Source: Pseudoclavibacter terrae (lineage in GTDB: Bacteria > Actinomycetota > Actinomycetes > Actinomycetales > Microbacteriaceae). From it: a stretch of 64,000 nucleotides of DNA. The translations under genes and the position numbers were made by a program. A model generated the notes under the pieces. The model ran no database searches and was not told where the DNA came from. It saw only the letters and a program-made list of their open reading frames with translations. The stretch is taken from the NCBI RefSeq assembly GCF_008831075.1, contig NZ_WBJX01000003.1, positions 62,001 through 126,000 of the forward strand, read 5' to 3'. Below, one piece after another: positions 10,143 to 18,751 of this stretch (position 1 is the stretch's first letter; each line of letters begins with the position of its first letter).

Positions 10143-10316
10143 ATGAGCGCAGGAGACAAGATCAAGAACGCAGCTGAAGAGTTCGGCGGCAAGGCCAAGG
10201 AAGCAGTTGGCAAGGTCACCGACAACGAGCAGCTCGTCGCCGAGGGCAAGGCCGACCAGGCCAAGGCCAACGTGAAGCAGGCGGGCGAAGACGTCAAGGA
10301 CGCCTTCAAGAAGTAG
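10143..10316 (+). CDS. CsbD family stress protein
   Basis: A 57-residue, Lys/Ala/Glu-rich, highly charged helical protein: MSAGDKIKNAAEEFGGKA, then KEAVGKVTDNEQLVAEGKAD. This is the CsbD signature. CsbD-family proteins are abundant general-stress proteins in many bacteria with no firm biochemical role. A good ribosome site (AAAGGAAC) precedes the ATG. Position directly after the Asp23-type operon and before a strong terminator suggests shared stress control. Confidence 0.9.
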   Translation: MSAGDKIKNAAEEFGGKAKEAVGKVTDNEQLVAEGKADQAKANVKQAGEDVKDAFKK

Positions 10317-10326
10317 CCCTCACCGG

Positions 10327-10375
10327 CACGGCGAAGCGGCAGTCGACCTTCGGGTCGGCTGCCGCTTCGTCGTGC
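10327..10375 (+). terminator. Strong stem-loop terminator after the CsbD gene
   Basis: GAAGCGGCAGTCGACC, TTCG loop, GGTCGGCTGCCGCTTC (core 10333-10368) forms a 16-base stem with one mismatch that extends outward through GCACG/CGTGC. There is no T-run, as is usual in actinobacteria. It lies between the CsbD gene and the convergent cinA-like gene and probably serves both. Confidence 0.8.
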
Positions 10376-10394
10376 GCCGTCGTTCCGGTGCTGG

Positions 10395-10874
10395 CTAGTG
10401 CTTCCCACCGGTCAGGAGCTGTTCCAGCCGCTCCAGCACCTGACGGACGGTCTGGTCGAGGATCTCCGCAGGCTCCCCGTCGAAGTCGTGACGTTCGCTG
10501 CCCACGACGCCGTCGACACTCCATCCCAGGAACACGGTGCCTTCCGGTTCGCCCTCTTCCGGTCCGGGGCCACCCGCGCCGGTCGTCGCGATCGAGACGT
10601 CGGAGCCGAGCAGGCTCGCGACGCCGACCGCGAGCTCTTCCGCGCACCGGGCCGAGACGACCGGGCCCGGCGTCACACCGAGGACACGCTGCTTCACCTC
10701 CGTCTGGTAGGCGACGACTCCGCCGCGCAACCACGTCTTCGTGTCAGGTCCGCTGCCGAGCGTGGAGGCGACTCTTCCGCAGGTCAGAGACTCAGCCACA
10801 CTCAGGGTGCGGCCCGTCTCCGCGAGTCGTTCGGCGATGGTCTCGATGAGGTTCTCGTCACTGAGCTGTGCCAT
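10395..10874 (-). CDS. CinA C-terminal domain protein (nicotinamide-nucleotide amidase)
   Basis: A 159-residue stand-alone CinA C-terminal domain, the PncC-type amidase that deamidates nicotinamide mononucleotide to nicotinate mononucleotide in pyridine-nucleotide recycling. Diagnostic blocks are VAESLTCGRVASTLGSG near residue 23 and ATTGAGGPGPEEGEPEGTVF in the second half. Length agrees with PncC (about 160). The ATG at 10874 begins MAQLSDENLIETIAERL, typical for the family. The gene is convergent with the CsbD gene and follows the frameshifted monooxygenase on the same strand with about 90 bases between. Confidence 0.9.
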   Translation of the reverse strand: MAQLSDENLIETIAERLAETGRTLSVAESLTCGRVASTLGSGPDTKTWLRGGVVAYQTEVKQRVLGVTPGPVVSARCAEELAVGVASLLGSDVSIATTGAGGPGPEEGEPEGTVFLGWSVDGVVGSERHDFDGEPAEILDQTVRQVLERLEQLLTGGKH

Positions 10875-10962
10875 TGCAGCATCGTAGGAACGCGCGCTGA
10901 ACGGTGGCGGAGTACCTGGTGAGCGTGTCCGCAGAGCAACGCCTGGGTCGCAGCGCGTCGGC

Positions 10963-12293
10963 TCAGACCACGCGCGGGTCCCGACCGTACTGAGCGGGGG
11001 CCCCGAGGTGATCGCGGAGGGTCGCCCCCTCGTAGTCGTCGGGGTAGATGCCGCGCTCCTGCAGGAGCGGGATGACCTCGTCGACGAACGCGTCGATGCC
11101 ATCCTCGTTGACGTCGACCGACACCCAGAAGCCGTCGCACGCGCCGGCCTCGAACCACTCCTGCATATGGTCGGCGATCACGCTCGCCGGACCGACCGGC
11201 GTGGGGTGGTAGTCGATGACCCCGTGGGCGAGGATGTCGCGGATCGTCCACCCCTCGCGAGCGATCTCGAGGGCGCGCGCGGAACGGGGATCGTACGGGT
11301 TCGGGCTGGCGGTGGCCAGCTGGCCCGCGGTGAGCGGCTTGTCGAGCTGGGAGGGGTCCAGCGCCGAGGGCAGGTTCAGCATCTGCCCCAGGTAGCCGAC
11401 GCGGGCAGGCGCAGCGAGCTCACCGAGGGCCACCCGACGGTCGAGCGCCTCGCGCTTGGTCGCACCGAGGGCTGGCATGACACCGGCGAAGAACTTCACG
11501 TCGTCCGGGTCGCGTCCGGCCGCACGCGCAGCCTCCCGCAGCGCCTCGCGCTGCTGCCGCGCATCCTCGATCGTGAACACCGCCCCGATGACTCCGCTGG
11601 CGTGACGGCCGGCGATCTCGGCTCCGTTCGCGCCGCCACCGGCCGAGAAGATCACGGGCTGCCCCTGCTCCGAGGGCGGGATGTTGAGGGGGCCGCGGGA
11701 GGCGACGTACTCGCCCTGCAGGTTGATGGGTCTGATCTTGTCCCGATCGGCGAAGCGGCCCGTGGCTGTGTCCTTCACCCACGCGTCCTGCTGCCAGCTC
11801 CCCCAGAGCGCCTCGACGACCTGGATCGTCTCGTGGGCGCGCTGGTACCGCTCGGGTCTCGGCGCGACGGTGCGGCCGAAGTTGGCCGCCGCTCCCGGGT
11901 CGCTTGTGGTGACGGCGTTCCAACCGGCGCGGCCGTGGCTCATGATGTCGAGCGCCTTGAACTGACGGGCGATGGTGAAGGGCTCGTTGAAGGTCGTGGA
12001 TGCGGTCGCGACGAGGCCGATCCTGTCGGTCTCTCGCGCGATCGCGGCCAACGTCAGCAGGGGTCGATGGAGATCATGAACGACTCGCGGGACAGGTCGA
12101 CCTGCTCGCCCGGGAAGTCCGGGAAGAACAGGAACGCGAACTTCCCGCGCTCGGCGGCCTGCGCGTACCGGACCTGCGCGTCGAAGCTCGTGTAGTTGGC
12201 GGGGTCGACACCTGGCGCTCGCCAGGCGGAGCTCTGCGAGCCGTACCCGCTGCCGATGTGCAGCCCGAGGATCATCGTGCTCTTGCCGGTCAT
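10963..12293 (-). pseudogene. NtaA/SnaA/DszA-type flavin-dependent monooxygenase, frameshifted
   Basis: The two halves of one luciferase-like, FMN-dependent monooxygenase lie in different frames. The ATG at 12293 opens MTGKSTMILGLHIGSGYGS and reads through ERGKFAFLFFPDFPGEQVDL to MISIDP, then hits TGA at 12054. The homologous continuation (LLTLAAIARETDRIGLVATA ... SHGRAGWNAVTTSDPGAAAN) is in the frame one base over and runs to 10963. Restoring a fifth base in the G-run 12060-12063 (C-run on the coding strand) rejoins the halves into about 443 residues, the normal family length. Such enzymes oxidise aminopolycarboxylates, organosulfur compounds or similar substrates with FMNH2. It faces the TetR gene across two operators. 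A single-base sequencing error is an alternative to true inactivation. Confidence 0.85.
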
Positions 12294-12342
12294 TGCGTCC
12301 GCTTCCTGTTGCTGTCGGGAGCACTGGCACTCGCGACGAAAT

Positions 12343-12355
12343 GGAGATACTCTCC
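12343..12355. promoter_or_regulatory. Candidate TetR operator 1
   Basis: GGAGATACTCTCC: inverted arms GGAGA/TCTCC with a 3-base centre. It is repeated 30 bases away. It lies between the divergent monooxygenase and TetR genes. Confidence 0.65.
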
Positions 12356-12372
12356 TCTTCGAGGGACGATAC

Positions 12373-12385
12373 GGAGATGCTCTCC
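12373..12385. promoter_or_regulatory. Candidate TetR operator 2
   Basis: GGAGATGCTCTCC differs from operator 1 by one base in the centre. The 30-base offset is close to three helical turns, so two regulator dimers could sit on the same DNA face. It ends 22 bases before the TetR ATG, consistent with autorepression. Confidence 0.65.
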
Positions 12386-12407
12386 ACTTTGTCAACCGAG
12401 GGGCACC

Positions 12408-13022
12408 ATGACCGAATCCACCGCGAGCAAGCGCCGCGCGCCGCGCGCCGACGCACGACGCAACCGAGACCACATCCTCGACACCGCAGAGCAGTACTTC
12501 TCTGAGCACGGCGTCACCGGATCGCTGGACGCGATCGCCAAGCGTGCCGGCATCGGCGCCGGCACGCTCTACCGCCACTTCCCCAACCGCGAAGCACTCC
12601 TCGCCTCCCTCCTCAGCGCGCGCGACGAACAGCTCGTGGCCCGACGGGATGAGCTCCGCACCTCAGCGAAGAACGCCGCCGAGGCACTCGACGGCTGGTT
12701 GAACGCGGTGACCGACTGGGCGTGCGCGTTCGACGGGCTCCCCGAGCCGCTGCGCGCTGCCACGACCACCAACCTGTCCCCACTGGCTGTGACCTGCCAG
12801 GGCTTCATCACGACCACCGATGAGTTCCTCCGGGCCGCCCAGGACCAGGGAGAAGCGCGCGCCGACATCCGCGCGCTCGACCTCTTCCTCGCAGCCCTCG
12901 CCACCAGCTGGGTGCGAGGGGCCGCCATGGCAGATGCGGCCTCGGGTGCCGCGCTGGCGGCGCTCACGAGAAGCGGATGGGAACAGGCCCCCGACCACTC
13001 GAACACAAGGAGAACAGCATGA
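12408..13022 (+). CDS. TetR family transcriptional regulator
   Basis: A 204-residue TetR-type repressor. The N-terminal helix-turn-helix is clear: RDHILDTAEQYFSEHG ... LDAIAKRAGIGAGTLYRHFP at about residues 18-60. The remaining helical part would bind a small ligand. It is divergent from the flavin monooxygenase, with two matched palindromes between them, and its stop overlaps the start of the oxidoreductase gene in ATGA. It is therefore likely to repress both sides and release them when the monooxygenase substrate or a related compound is present. Confidence 0.9.
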   Translation: MTESTASKRRAPRADARRNRDHILDTAEQYFSEHGVTGSLDAIAKRAGIGAGTLYRHFPNREALLASLLSARDEQLVARRDELRTSAKNAAEALDGWLNAVTDWACAFDGLPEPLRAATTTNLSPLAVTCQGFITTTDEFLRAAQDQGEARADIRALDLFLAALATSWVRGAAMADAASGAALAALTRSGWEQAPDHSNTRRTA

Positions 13023-13726
13023 AGCGCATCGGAATCATCGGCAGCGGATCCATCGGAGCAGCAGTCGCCCGTCTGGCGGTCGCCGCGGGTTGGGAGGTGC
13101 TCATCGCGAACTCGCGTGGGCCCGCCTCCCTCTCGGAACTCGTCGAGGAGCTCGGCCCGCTGGCACGGGCGGGTGACGTCCGCGAAGCCGTCGGATTCGG
13201 CGAGATCCCGCTCCTCGCGGTTCCGCTCGCGGCATACCCGAACCTGCCGCAAGACGCCTTCGCAGGCAAGACCATCCTCTCGACCGGAAACTACTACCCG
13301 CACCGCGACGGCCGGATCGAGCAGCTCGACAGCCTCGCGACCACAACCGCCGAATACGAGCAGGCGCTCCTGCCGGACACGCGCATCGTGAAGGCGTTCA
13401 ACAACATCCTCTTCACGCACATCCCCAACCTCGCCGGTTCGACGCCGCGGACGGCACTGCCGATCGCCGGTGACGACAGCGACGCCAAGGCCCGCGTCTC
13501 GGAGCTCGTCGACACGCTCGGCTTCGACACCGTCGACGCAGGCACCCTCGCCGAGTCGTGGCGCTTCGAACCCGAGTCCGGCGGGTACACGCAGATCTAC
13601 GCAGCCGACCTGGACGCGTTCCGCGCCGACTACCTGAGCGATCCTGGCGCCCCGCTCCCCGCAGACCGGCTCGTCGAGATCCTGGCCACCGCCCATCGCG
13701 CGGACGTTGGCGCGCGACAGTTCTGA
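13019..13726 (+). CDS. NADP-dependent oxidoreductase, F420-dependent NADP reductase-like fold
   Basis: A 235-residue protein starting MKRIGIIGSGSIGAAVARL, a Rossmann dinucleotide-binding motif (GxGxxG) at the extreme N-terminus. VKAFNNILFTHIPNLAGS and PIAGDDSDAKARVSELV match the 'NADP oxidoreductase, coenzyme F420-dependent' family. Many members in bacteria without F420 use NADPH with unknown substrates. AAGGAG precedes the ATG, which overlaps the TetR stop, so the two are co-transcribed. It could supply reduced flavin to, or act after, the divergent monooxygenase; that is inference. Confidence 0.85.
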   Translation: MKRIGIIGSGSIGAAVARLAVAAGWEVLIANSRGPASLSELVEELGPLARAGDVREAVGFGEIPLLAVPLAAYPNLPQDAFAGKTILSTGNYYPHRDGRIEQLDSLATTTAEYEQALLPDTRIVKAFNNILFTHIPNLAGSTPRTALPIAGDDSDAKARVSELVDTLGFDTVDAGTLAESWRFEPESGGYTQIYAADLDAFRADYLSDPGAPLPADRLVEILATAHRADVGARQF

Positions 13727-13743
13727 GCCGACACCGACTCGGA

Positions 13744-13769
13744 CTCAGTGCACGGGATCGCTCACTGAG
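13744..13769. terminator. Small stem-loop between convergent genes
   Basis: CTCAGTG (13744-13750) and CACTGAG (13763-13769) with a 12-base loop. It overlaps the stop codon of the alpha/beta hydrolase and may act as a weak bidirectional terminator. Confidence 0.35.
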
Positions 13770-14595
13770 CCACAGTCGACAGCCACCGCGTGAGCTCCGC
13801 CGCGAGCGCGGCAGGCGCGTCCAGGTGGATCAGGTGGCCGGCGCCGTTGATGAGGGTGAGGGTGGCGTGCGGGATGTAGTCGCTGAGCCGTTGCGCGCGG
13901 TCGCTCGGGATCCAGGTGTCCTCGTTCCCCCAGACGATGTGCACGGGTTCGGTGATCGTGCCGTACAGCGGTTCGACCTCGTCCGTGAAGCGCTCGTCGG
14001 CCTGCGCGATCTGCCGGTAGAACGCCGCCTGCCCTTCCTCGTCCGCCCACGGGTCGACGAGCGTGGCGAGGTCATCCGCGCCCAGGCCCGCGTGGCTGGC
14101 CCCGCGGATGTATGCCTCGACGGCGCCTCGATGCACGGCGGCCGGCAGCTGCTCGAAAACAGCGGCGTGCTCTTTGACGAGGGTGAAGAACGGCGACCCC
14201 CACGGCGACAGGGCCACGACGTCGACGAGGCACAGCGACGCGTATGCCGCACCGTGGAGCAGGCGCGCACGCAACGCCACCGCGCCGCCGAAGTCGTGGG
14301 CGACGACGTGCGGTCGTTCGAGGCCCCAGAAGTCGAGCAGCTCCGCGAACAGCTCGCCCTGCAGCCCCAGGTCGACAGGATGCGACGGGTCCTTCGACGA
14401 GGAGCCGTAGCCGGGCATGTCCCACAGGTAGACGGTGAACTGCGTCGACAGCGCCTCCGCGATGGGCCGCCACAGTGCCGACGACCAGGGTGTGCCGTGC
14501 AGGAGCACGAGGGCGGGCCCTTCACCGAAGCTCTGCCAGTGGACGGACCGGCCACGCCAGGCGAGCACATGCGTCAAGGACTCGTCGATCTGCAT
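13762..14595 (-). CDS. Alpha/beta hydrolase (haloalkane-dehalogenase/epoxide-hydrolase-like)
   Basis: A 277-residue alpha/beta-hydrolase. LVLLHGTPWSSALWRPI near residue 30 gives the HGxP oxyanion loop. VVAHDFGGAVALRA near residue 95 is the nucleophile elbow with Asp (HDFGG) instead of Ser, typical of haloalkane dehalogenases and epoxide hydrolases. IVWGNEDTWIP carries the acid and INGAGHLIHLDAP the catalytic His. The Asp nucleophile implies a covalent alkyl-enzyme mechanism acting on an epoxide or halide; the substrate is unknown. It starts at the ATG of MQIDESLTHVLAWRG. It stands alone, 115 bases upstream of the ppsA 3' end. Confidence 0.85.
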   Translation of the reverse strand: MQIDESLTHVLAWRGRSVHWQSFGEGPALVLLHGTPWSSALWRPIAEALSTQFTVYLWDMPGYGSSSKDPSHPVDLGLQGELFAELLDFWGLERPHVVAHDFGGAVALRARLLHGAAYASLCLVDVVALSPWGSPFFTLVKEHAAVFEQLPAAVHRGAVEAYIRGASHAGLGADDLATLVDPWADEEGQAAFYRQIAQADERFTDEVEPLYGTITEPVHIVWGNEDTWIPSDRAQRLSDYIPHATLTLINGAGHLIHLDAPAALAAELTRWLSTVAQ

Positions 14596-14710
14596 CCGAC
14601 GATTGTGTCATCCGTGGTCGGCGCGCCAGCCGACCGCAGTGCGACCGCGAGGACGAGACCGGTGCACAGCCCGCAGGCAGGGCACCGGCCTCAGGGGGTC
14701 GAGACGCGCC

Positions 14711-17140
14711 TCAGTCCTTCGCGGCGAGCCTCGCCCACGTCTCCACGACCGTGTCGGGGTTGAGCGACAGCGAGGAGATGCCGCGGTCGAAGAGGTACTG
14801 GGCGAGCTCCGGGTGGTCGCTCGGCGCCTGCCCGCAGATGCCGACGTACCGGCCGTGCTTCGTGCAGGCCTCGATCGCGAGGTCGATGAGCCGAAGGACG
14901 GCGGGGTTGCGCTCGTCGAAGCTGTCCGCGATGAGTGCCGAGTCGCGGTCGATCCCGAGGGTGAGCTGCGTGAGGTCGTTCGAGCCGATCGAGAAGCCGT
15001 CGACGCCCTCGAGGAACTGCTCCGCGAGGAGCGCGTTCGAGGGAACCTCGCACATCATGATCACCTCCAGGCCGTTCTGGCCCCGGCGCAGTCCGTTCTC
15101 GGCGAGGCGCTCGACGACGGCCCGCGCTTCCTGGACCGTGCGCACGAACGGGATCATGACCTGCACGTTCGTGAGCCCCATGTCGTCCCGTACGAGCCTG
15201 ATCGCCTCGCATTCGAGCGCGAACGCTTCGGCGAACTCGTCGGAAATGTATCGGGATGCGCCGCGGAAGCCGAGCATCGGGTTCTCTTCGACCGGCTCGT
15301 AGCGGGAGCCTCCGAGCAGTCCGGCGTACTCGTTCGACTTGAAATCGGAGAGTCGCACGATGACGGGCTTCCCATCGAAGGCCGCCGCGAGCGTCGCGAC
15401 CCCCTCGGCGAGGCGCCGCACGAAGAAGTCTGCCGGAGAGTCGTACGCCGCGATGCGCTCGTCGATGGCGGCGCGGATGCTCGACTCCTGGTCGTCGAGC
15501 TCGAGGAGCGCACGAGGATGCACCCCGATCTGGCGGGAGATGACGAACTCCATGCGGGCGAGCCCCACGCCGTCGTTCGGCAGCGCAGCGAGCGTGAACG
15601 CGGCGTCGGGGTTGCCGACGTTGAGCATGATCTTGCCCGGCAGCTCCGGGAAGGAGTCGAGTTCGATGCGCTCCACCTCGATGGGCAGGATGCCCACGAG
15701 CACCGCCCCGGTCTCCCCGTCGGCGCACGTCACGGTCACCTCGTCGCCGTCGGCGAGCCGCTCGGTCGCATCCCCTGCCCCGACCACGGCGGGCACGCCG
15801 AGCTCGCGGGCGATGATCGCGGCGTGGCAGGTGCGGCCGCCCCGGTTCGTGACGATGGCGGATGCGCGCTTCATGATCGGCTCCCAGTCTGGGTCGGTCA
15901 TGTCGGCGACCAGCACGTCGCCCTGCTGGAACTCGCTCATCTGCGATGGCGACGTGAGCAGGCGCACGACACCTGCGCCGATGCGCTGCCCGATCGCTCG
16001 GCCCTCGACGAGCGTCGCGCCGCGCTCGGGCAGGCTGTGCCGCTCGAGGGTGCCGGCGGCCCGCTGGGAGACGACGGTTTCGGGTCGCGCCTGCAGGATG
16101 TAGATGCGACCGTCGATGCCGTCCTTGCCCCACTCGATGTCCATGGGCCGCCCGTAGTGCTCCTCGATCGCGAGGGCCGCCTCGGCCAGCTCCGTGACCT
16201 CGGCGTCCGTGACCGAGAACCTCCGCTGCGCATCCAGTGCTGTCTCGACGAACTCGGTCGTGCGCCCGACGCGGGTGTCCTCCGTGAAGACCATGCGGGT
16301 GGCCTTGCTGCCGACCCGACGAGAGAGCACCGCGGGCCGCCCCTCGCGGAGGGTGCGCTTGTGCACCGTGAACTCGTCCGGGTTCACCGCGCCCTGCACA
16401 ACGCCCTCGCCGAGCCCGTAGGCGCTCGTCACGAACACCGCACCGTCGTAACCCGACTCGGTGTCGACGCTGAACATGACTCCGGCCGCGCCCTCGTCGG
16501 AGCGCACCATGCGCTGAACGCCGACCGAGATCGCGACACCGGTGTGCGCGTACCCCTGGTGCACGCGGTAGGCGATGGCCCGGTCGGTGAAGAGCGACGC
16601 GAACACCTTGCGGGTGGCGGCGAGCACGTTCTCGATGCCGGCGATATTGAGGAACGTCTCCTGCTGCCCCGCGAAGGACGCGTCGGGCAGGTCCTCGGCC
16701 GTGGCGCTGGACCGCACGGCGACAAGCAGCTGACCGTCGGTCTCGGCCTCGAGCGCCGCGAACGCCTTCCGGATGGCGGCCTCGAGCTCGGGTGCGAGCG
16801 GCGCAGCTTCGATGCGGGCGCGGATGCGGGCCCCGACGATCGCGAGGCGCGCCACGTCGTCCACGTCGAGGCCCACGATCTCTCCGCGGATCCAGGTGTC
16901 GATGCCGGTCTCGCGCAGGTGACGGTTGAAGGCGCTCGCCGTCGTCGCGAAGCCGTTCGGCACGCGCACTCCGGCATCCTGCAGGTTGGCGATGAGCTCA
17001 CCGAGCGAGGCGTTCTTGCCGCCCACCTCGGGGATATCGCCGAGCCGCACGGCACTGAAGGGGAGCACGTAGACGCCGTCGCGGGCGGATGCGTCTGCGC
17101 CGGTGTCTGCGGAGAGCGGGGGTTCGTGGAGCAGAGTCAT
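14711..17140 (-). CDS. ppsA: Phosphoenolpyruvate synthase
   Basis: An 809-residue pyruvate, water dikinase that makes PEP from pyruvate and ATP, giving AMP and phosphate, for gluconeogenesis. Visible in order: the N-terminal ATP-grasp domain ([38 protein letters not shown]), the swivelling phosphohistidine domain with [14 protein letters not shown] holding the catalytic His, and the C-terminal PEP-binding barrel with [17 protein letters not shown] and the catalytic Cys in GICGQAPSD. Length fits the family (about 790-810). AGAAGGA precedes the ATG at 17140. It is divergent from a RamB-like regulator across a 124-base gap holding a perfect 9-bp inverted repeat, which points to acetate/carbon-source control. 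Confidence 0.95.
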   Translation of the reverse strand: MTLLHEPPLSADTGADASARDGVYVLPFSAVRLGDIPEVGGKNASLGELIANLQDAGVRVPNGFATTASAFNRHLRETGIDTWIRGEIVGLDVDDVARLAIVGARIRARIEAAPLAPELEAAIRKAFAALEAETDGQLLVAVRSSATAEDLPDASFAGQQETFLNIAGIENVLAATRKVFASLFTDRAIAYRVHQGYAHTGVAISVGVQRMVRSDEGAAGVMFSVDTESGYDGAVFVTSAYGLGEGVVQGAVNPDEFTVHKRTLREGRPAVLSRRVGSKATRMVFTEDTRVGRTTEFVETALDAQRRFSVTDAEVTELAEAALAIEEHYGRPMDIEWGKDGIDGRIYILQARPETVVSQRAAGTLERHSLPERGATLVEGRAIGQRIGAGVVRLLTSPSQMSEFQQGDVLVADMTDPDWEPIMKRASAIVTNRGGRTCHAAIIARELGVPAVVGAGDATERLADGDEVTVTCADGETGAVLVGILPIEVERIELDSFPELPGKIMLNVGNPDAAFTLAALPNDGVGLARMEFVISRQIGVHPRALLELDDQESSIRAAIDERIAAYDSPADFFVRRLAEGVATLAAAFDGKPVIVRLSDFKSNEYAGLLGGSRYEPVEENPMLGFRGASRYISDEFAEAFALECEAIRLVRDDMGLTNVQVMIPFVRTVQEARAVVERLAENGLRRGQNGLEVIMMCEVPSNALLAEQFLEGVDGFSIGSNDLTQLTLGIDRDSALIADSFDERNPAVLRLIDLAIEACTKHGRYVGICGQAPSDHPELAQYLFDRGISSLSLNPDTVVETWARLAAKD

Positions 17141-17196
17141 GGTGGGTCCTTCTGGTGTCGTCGTTGACGGGTATTGACGGGTGACCCCAGTATTCG

Positions 17197-17229
17197 GCGC
17201 ATTTCGGATGGTCTTTCGAAGAAATGCGC
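17197..17229. promoter_or_regulatory. Candidate operator between ppsA and the RamB-like gene
   Basis: GCGCATTTC (17197-17205) and GAAATGCGC (17221-17229) form a perfect 9-bp inverted repeat with centres about two helical turns apart, in the short divergent region. It is probably bound by the XRE/RamB-like regulator encoded beside it. Confidence 0.6.
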
Positions 17230-17264
17230 GTAAAGAAGTCTTATTCTTGCGCTAGCGTCATGAC

Positions 17265-18704
17265 ATGCCCGCCGACGTGTACACCGCCTCCGTGCTCGGA
17301 GCGCGCATCCGCCACTACCGCTCGCTCGCGAAGCTCACGCTCGACGACCTCGCCGCGCTGCTCGAGACGAGCCCCAGCCGCATCTCCCTGATCGAGAACG
17401 GGCGCCGAGAGCCGAAGCCCTCCGAGCTGCCCTCCTTCGCGAGGGCCCTCAGGGTGACGGTCGAGGACCTCGTACGCGCCGAGGCGCCGAACAGCCGAGC
17501 CGCGCTCGAGCTCGAGCTGAAGCGCGCGCAGGCCTCCCCGCTGTTCGCCGGCCTCGGACTCCCGAAGCTCCGCGGCGGCAAGGGCATGCCAGACGACACC
17601 CTCGAGACGCTCGTCGGCCTCCACCGTGAACTCGAGCGACGCGCACAGACCGCCTCCGCCACGCCGGAGGAGGCGCGCATCCGCAACACACAGCAGCGGG
17701 CGTGGATGCGGGAGCGAAACAACTCCCTGCCCGAGATCGAAGCGGTCGCCGAGGAGCGCCTCCGCCAGGTCGGGCACGTCGCCGGGGCGCTCACACACCG
17801 CGAGGTGCACCTCATGGTCGAGCAGCTCGGCCTCGAGATCGTCTACGCCGACGACCTGCCCCGCTCGACGCGCAGCATCACCGACCTCGAGAACGGGCGC
17901 ATCTACCTCCCGCCGGAGTCGATCCCGGGCGGCCACGGGCTGCGCTCCATCGCCCTGCAGGCCGTCGCCCACCGCATCCTGGGCCACACGCCGCCAGACT
18001 CGTACGCCGACTTCCTGCGCCAGCGACTCGAGATCAACTACTTCGCGGCCGCGTGCCTCATCCCCCGCACGCAGGCCGTCGACTTCCTGAGCGCCCGCAA
18101 GAAGGACCGCGACCTCGCCGTCGAGGACTTCCGCGACGCGTTCGGCGTCACCCACGAGGCGGCCGCACTGCGCATGACGAACCTCATGACCGAGCACCTC
18201 GGGATGCGCGTGCACTTCCTCCGAGTCGGCTCGGTCGGCGAGGTCTACAAGGCGTACGAGAACGACGACCTGCCGCTGCCGCTCGACGTGACCGGCGCCG
18301 TCGAGGGGCAGATCGTCTGCAGGCGATGGGGCGCACGCCGGGCGACGGAGATCGAGCACCGCACCACCGAGTTCTGGCAGTACACGGACACCCCGGCCGG
18401 AACGTTCTGGAGCACCATCCAGACCGGCAAGTCAGCCGAGGGGGTGTTCTCGATCACCTTCGGGGTGCCCTTCGACGACGCGAAGTACTTCCGCGGCCGC
18501 GACACCGAGAACCGCCAGGTCTCCCGCTGCCCAGACGAGACCTGCTGCCGGCGACCCGACCCGGCGCTCGCGGCCCGCTGGGCGGGACGCGCGTGGCCGA
18601 GCGCGCGACTGCACGCGCAGATCCTCGCATCCCTGCCGGCAGGCCGGTTCCCAGGCGTCGACGACAGCGAGATCTACGCTTATCTGGAACGGCACGCGCC
18701 CTGA
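17265..18704 (+). CDS. XRE-family regulator of the RamB type (HTH + ImmA/IrrE-like + DUF2083)
   Basis: A 479-residue protein with three parts: an N-terminal HTH_3 domain (LGARIRHYRSLAKLTLDDLA ... SRISLIENGRREP), a central ImmA/IrrE-like domain, and a C-terminal DUF2083-type part with paired cysteines (SRCPDETCCRRPDP). This is the layout of RamB, the regulator of acetate metabolism in corynebacteria and mycobacteria. In the central domain the HExxH motif reads AVAHRILGH, with Arg where the catalytic Glu belongs, so it is probably a sensor rather than a protease. It is divergent from ppsA. No ribosome site precedes the ATG, and a TAGCGT hexamer 6 bases upstream fits a leaderless transcript. Confidence 0.85.
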   Translation: MPADVYTASVLGARIRHYRSLAKLTLDDLAALLETSPSRISLIENGRREPKPSELPSFARALRVTVEDLVRAEAPNSRAALELELKRAQASPLFAGLGLPKLRGGKGMPDDTLETLVGLHRELERRAQTASATPEEARIRNTQQRAWMRERNNSLPEIEAVAEERLRQVGHVAGALTHREVHLMVEQLGLEIVYADDLPRSTRSITDLENGRIYLPPESIPGGHGLRSIALQAVAHRILGHTPPDSYADFLRQRLEINYFAAACLIPRTQAVDFLSARKKDRDLAVEDFRDAFGVTHEAAALRMTNLMTEHLGMRVHFLRVGSVGEVYKAYENDDLPLPLDVTGAVEGQIVCRRWGARRATEIEHRTTEFWQYTDTPAGTFWSTIQTGKSAEGVFSITFGVPFDDAKYFRGRDTENRQVSRCPDETCCRRPDPALAARWAGRAWPSARLHAQILASLPAGRFPGVDDSEIYAYLERHAP

Positions 18705-18751
18705 TCCCCGGGCCGCGAGCACTCCCCCGCACGACCGATCGGAGCATCACG

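Noticed and set aside
12054-12293. Short stand-alone gene of 79 codons upstream of the monooxygenase
   Set aside because: Its sequence is the natural N-terminus of the monooxygenase; the two are one gene broken by a frameshift.
14435-17167. Very long open frame antisense to ppsA (about 910 codons)
   Set aside because: It mirrors the codon pattern of ppsA on the other strand, encodes Arg/Glu/Asp-rich low-complexity protein and matches no family. High GC produces such shadows.
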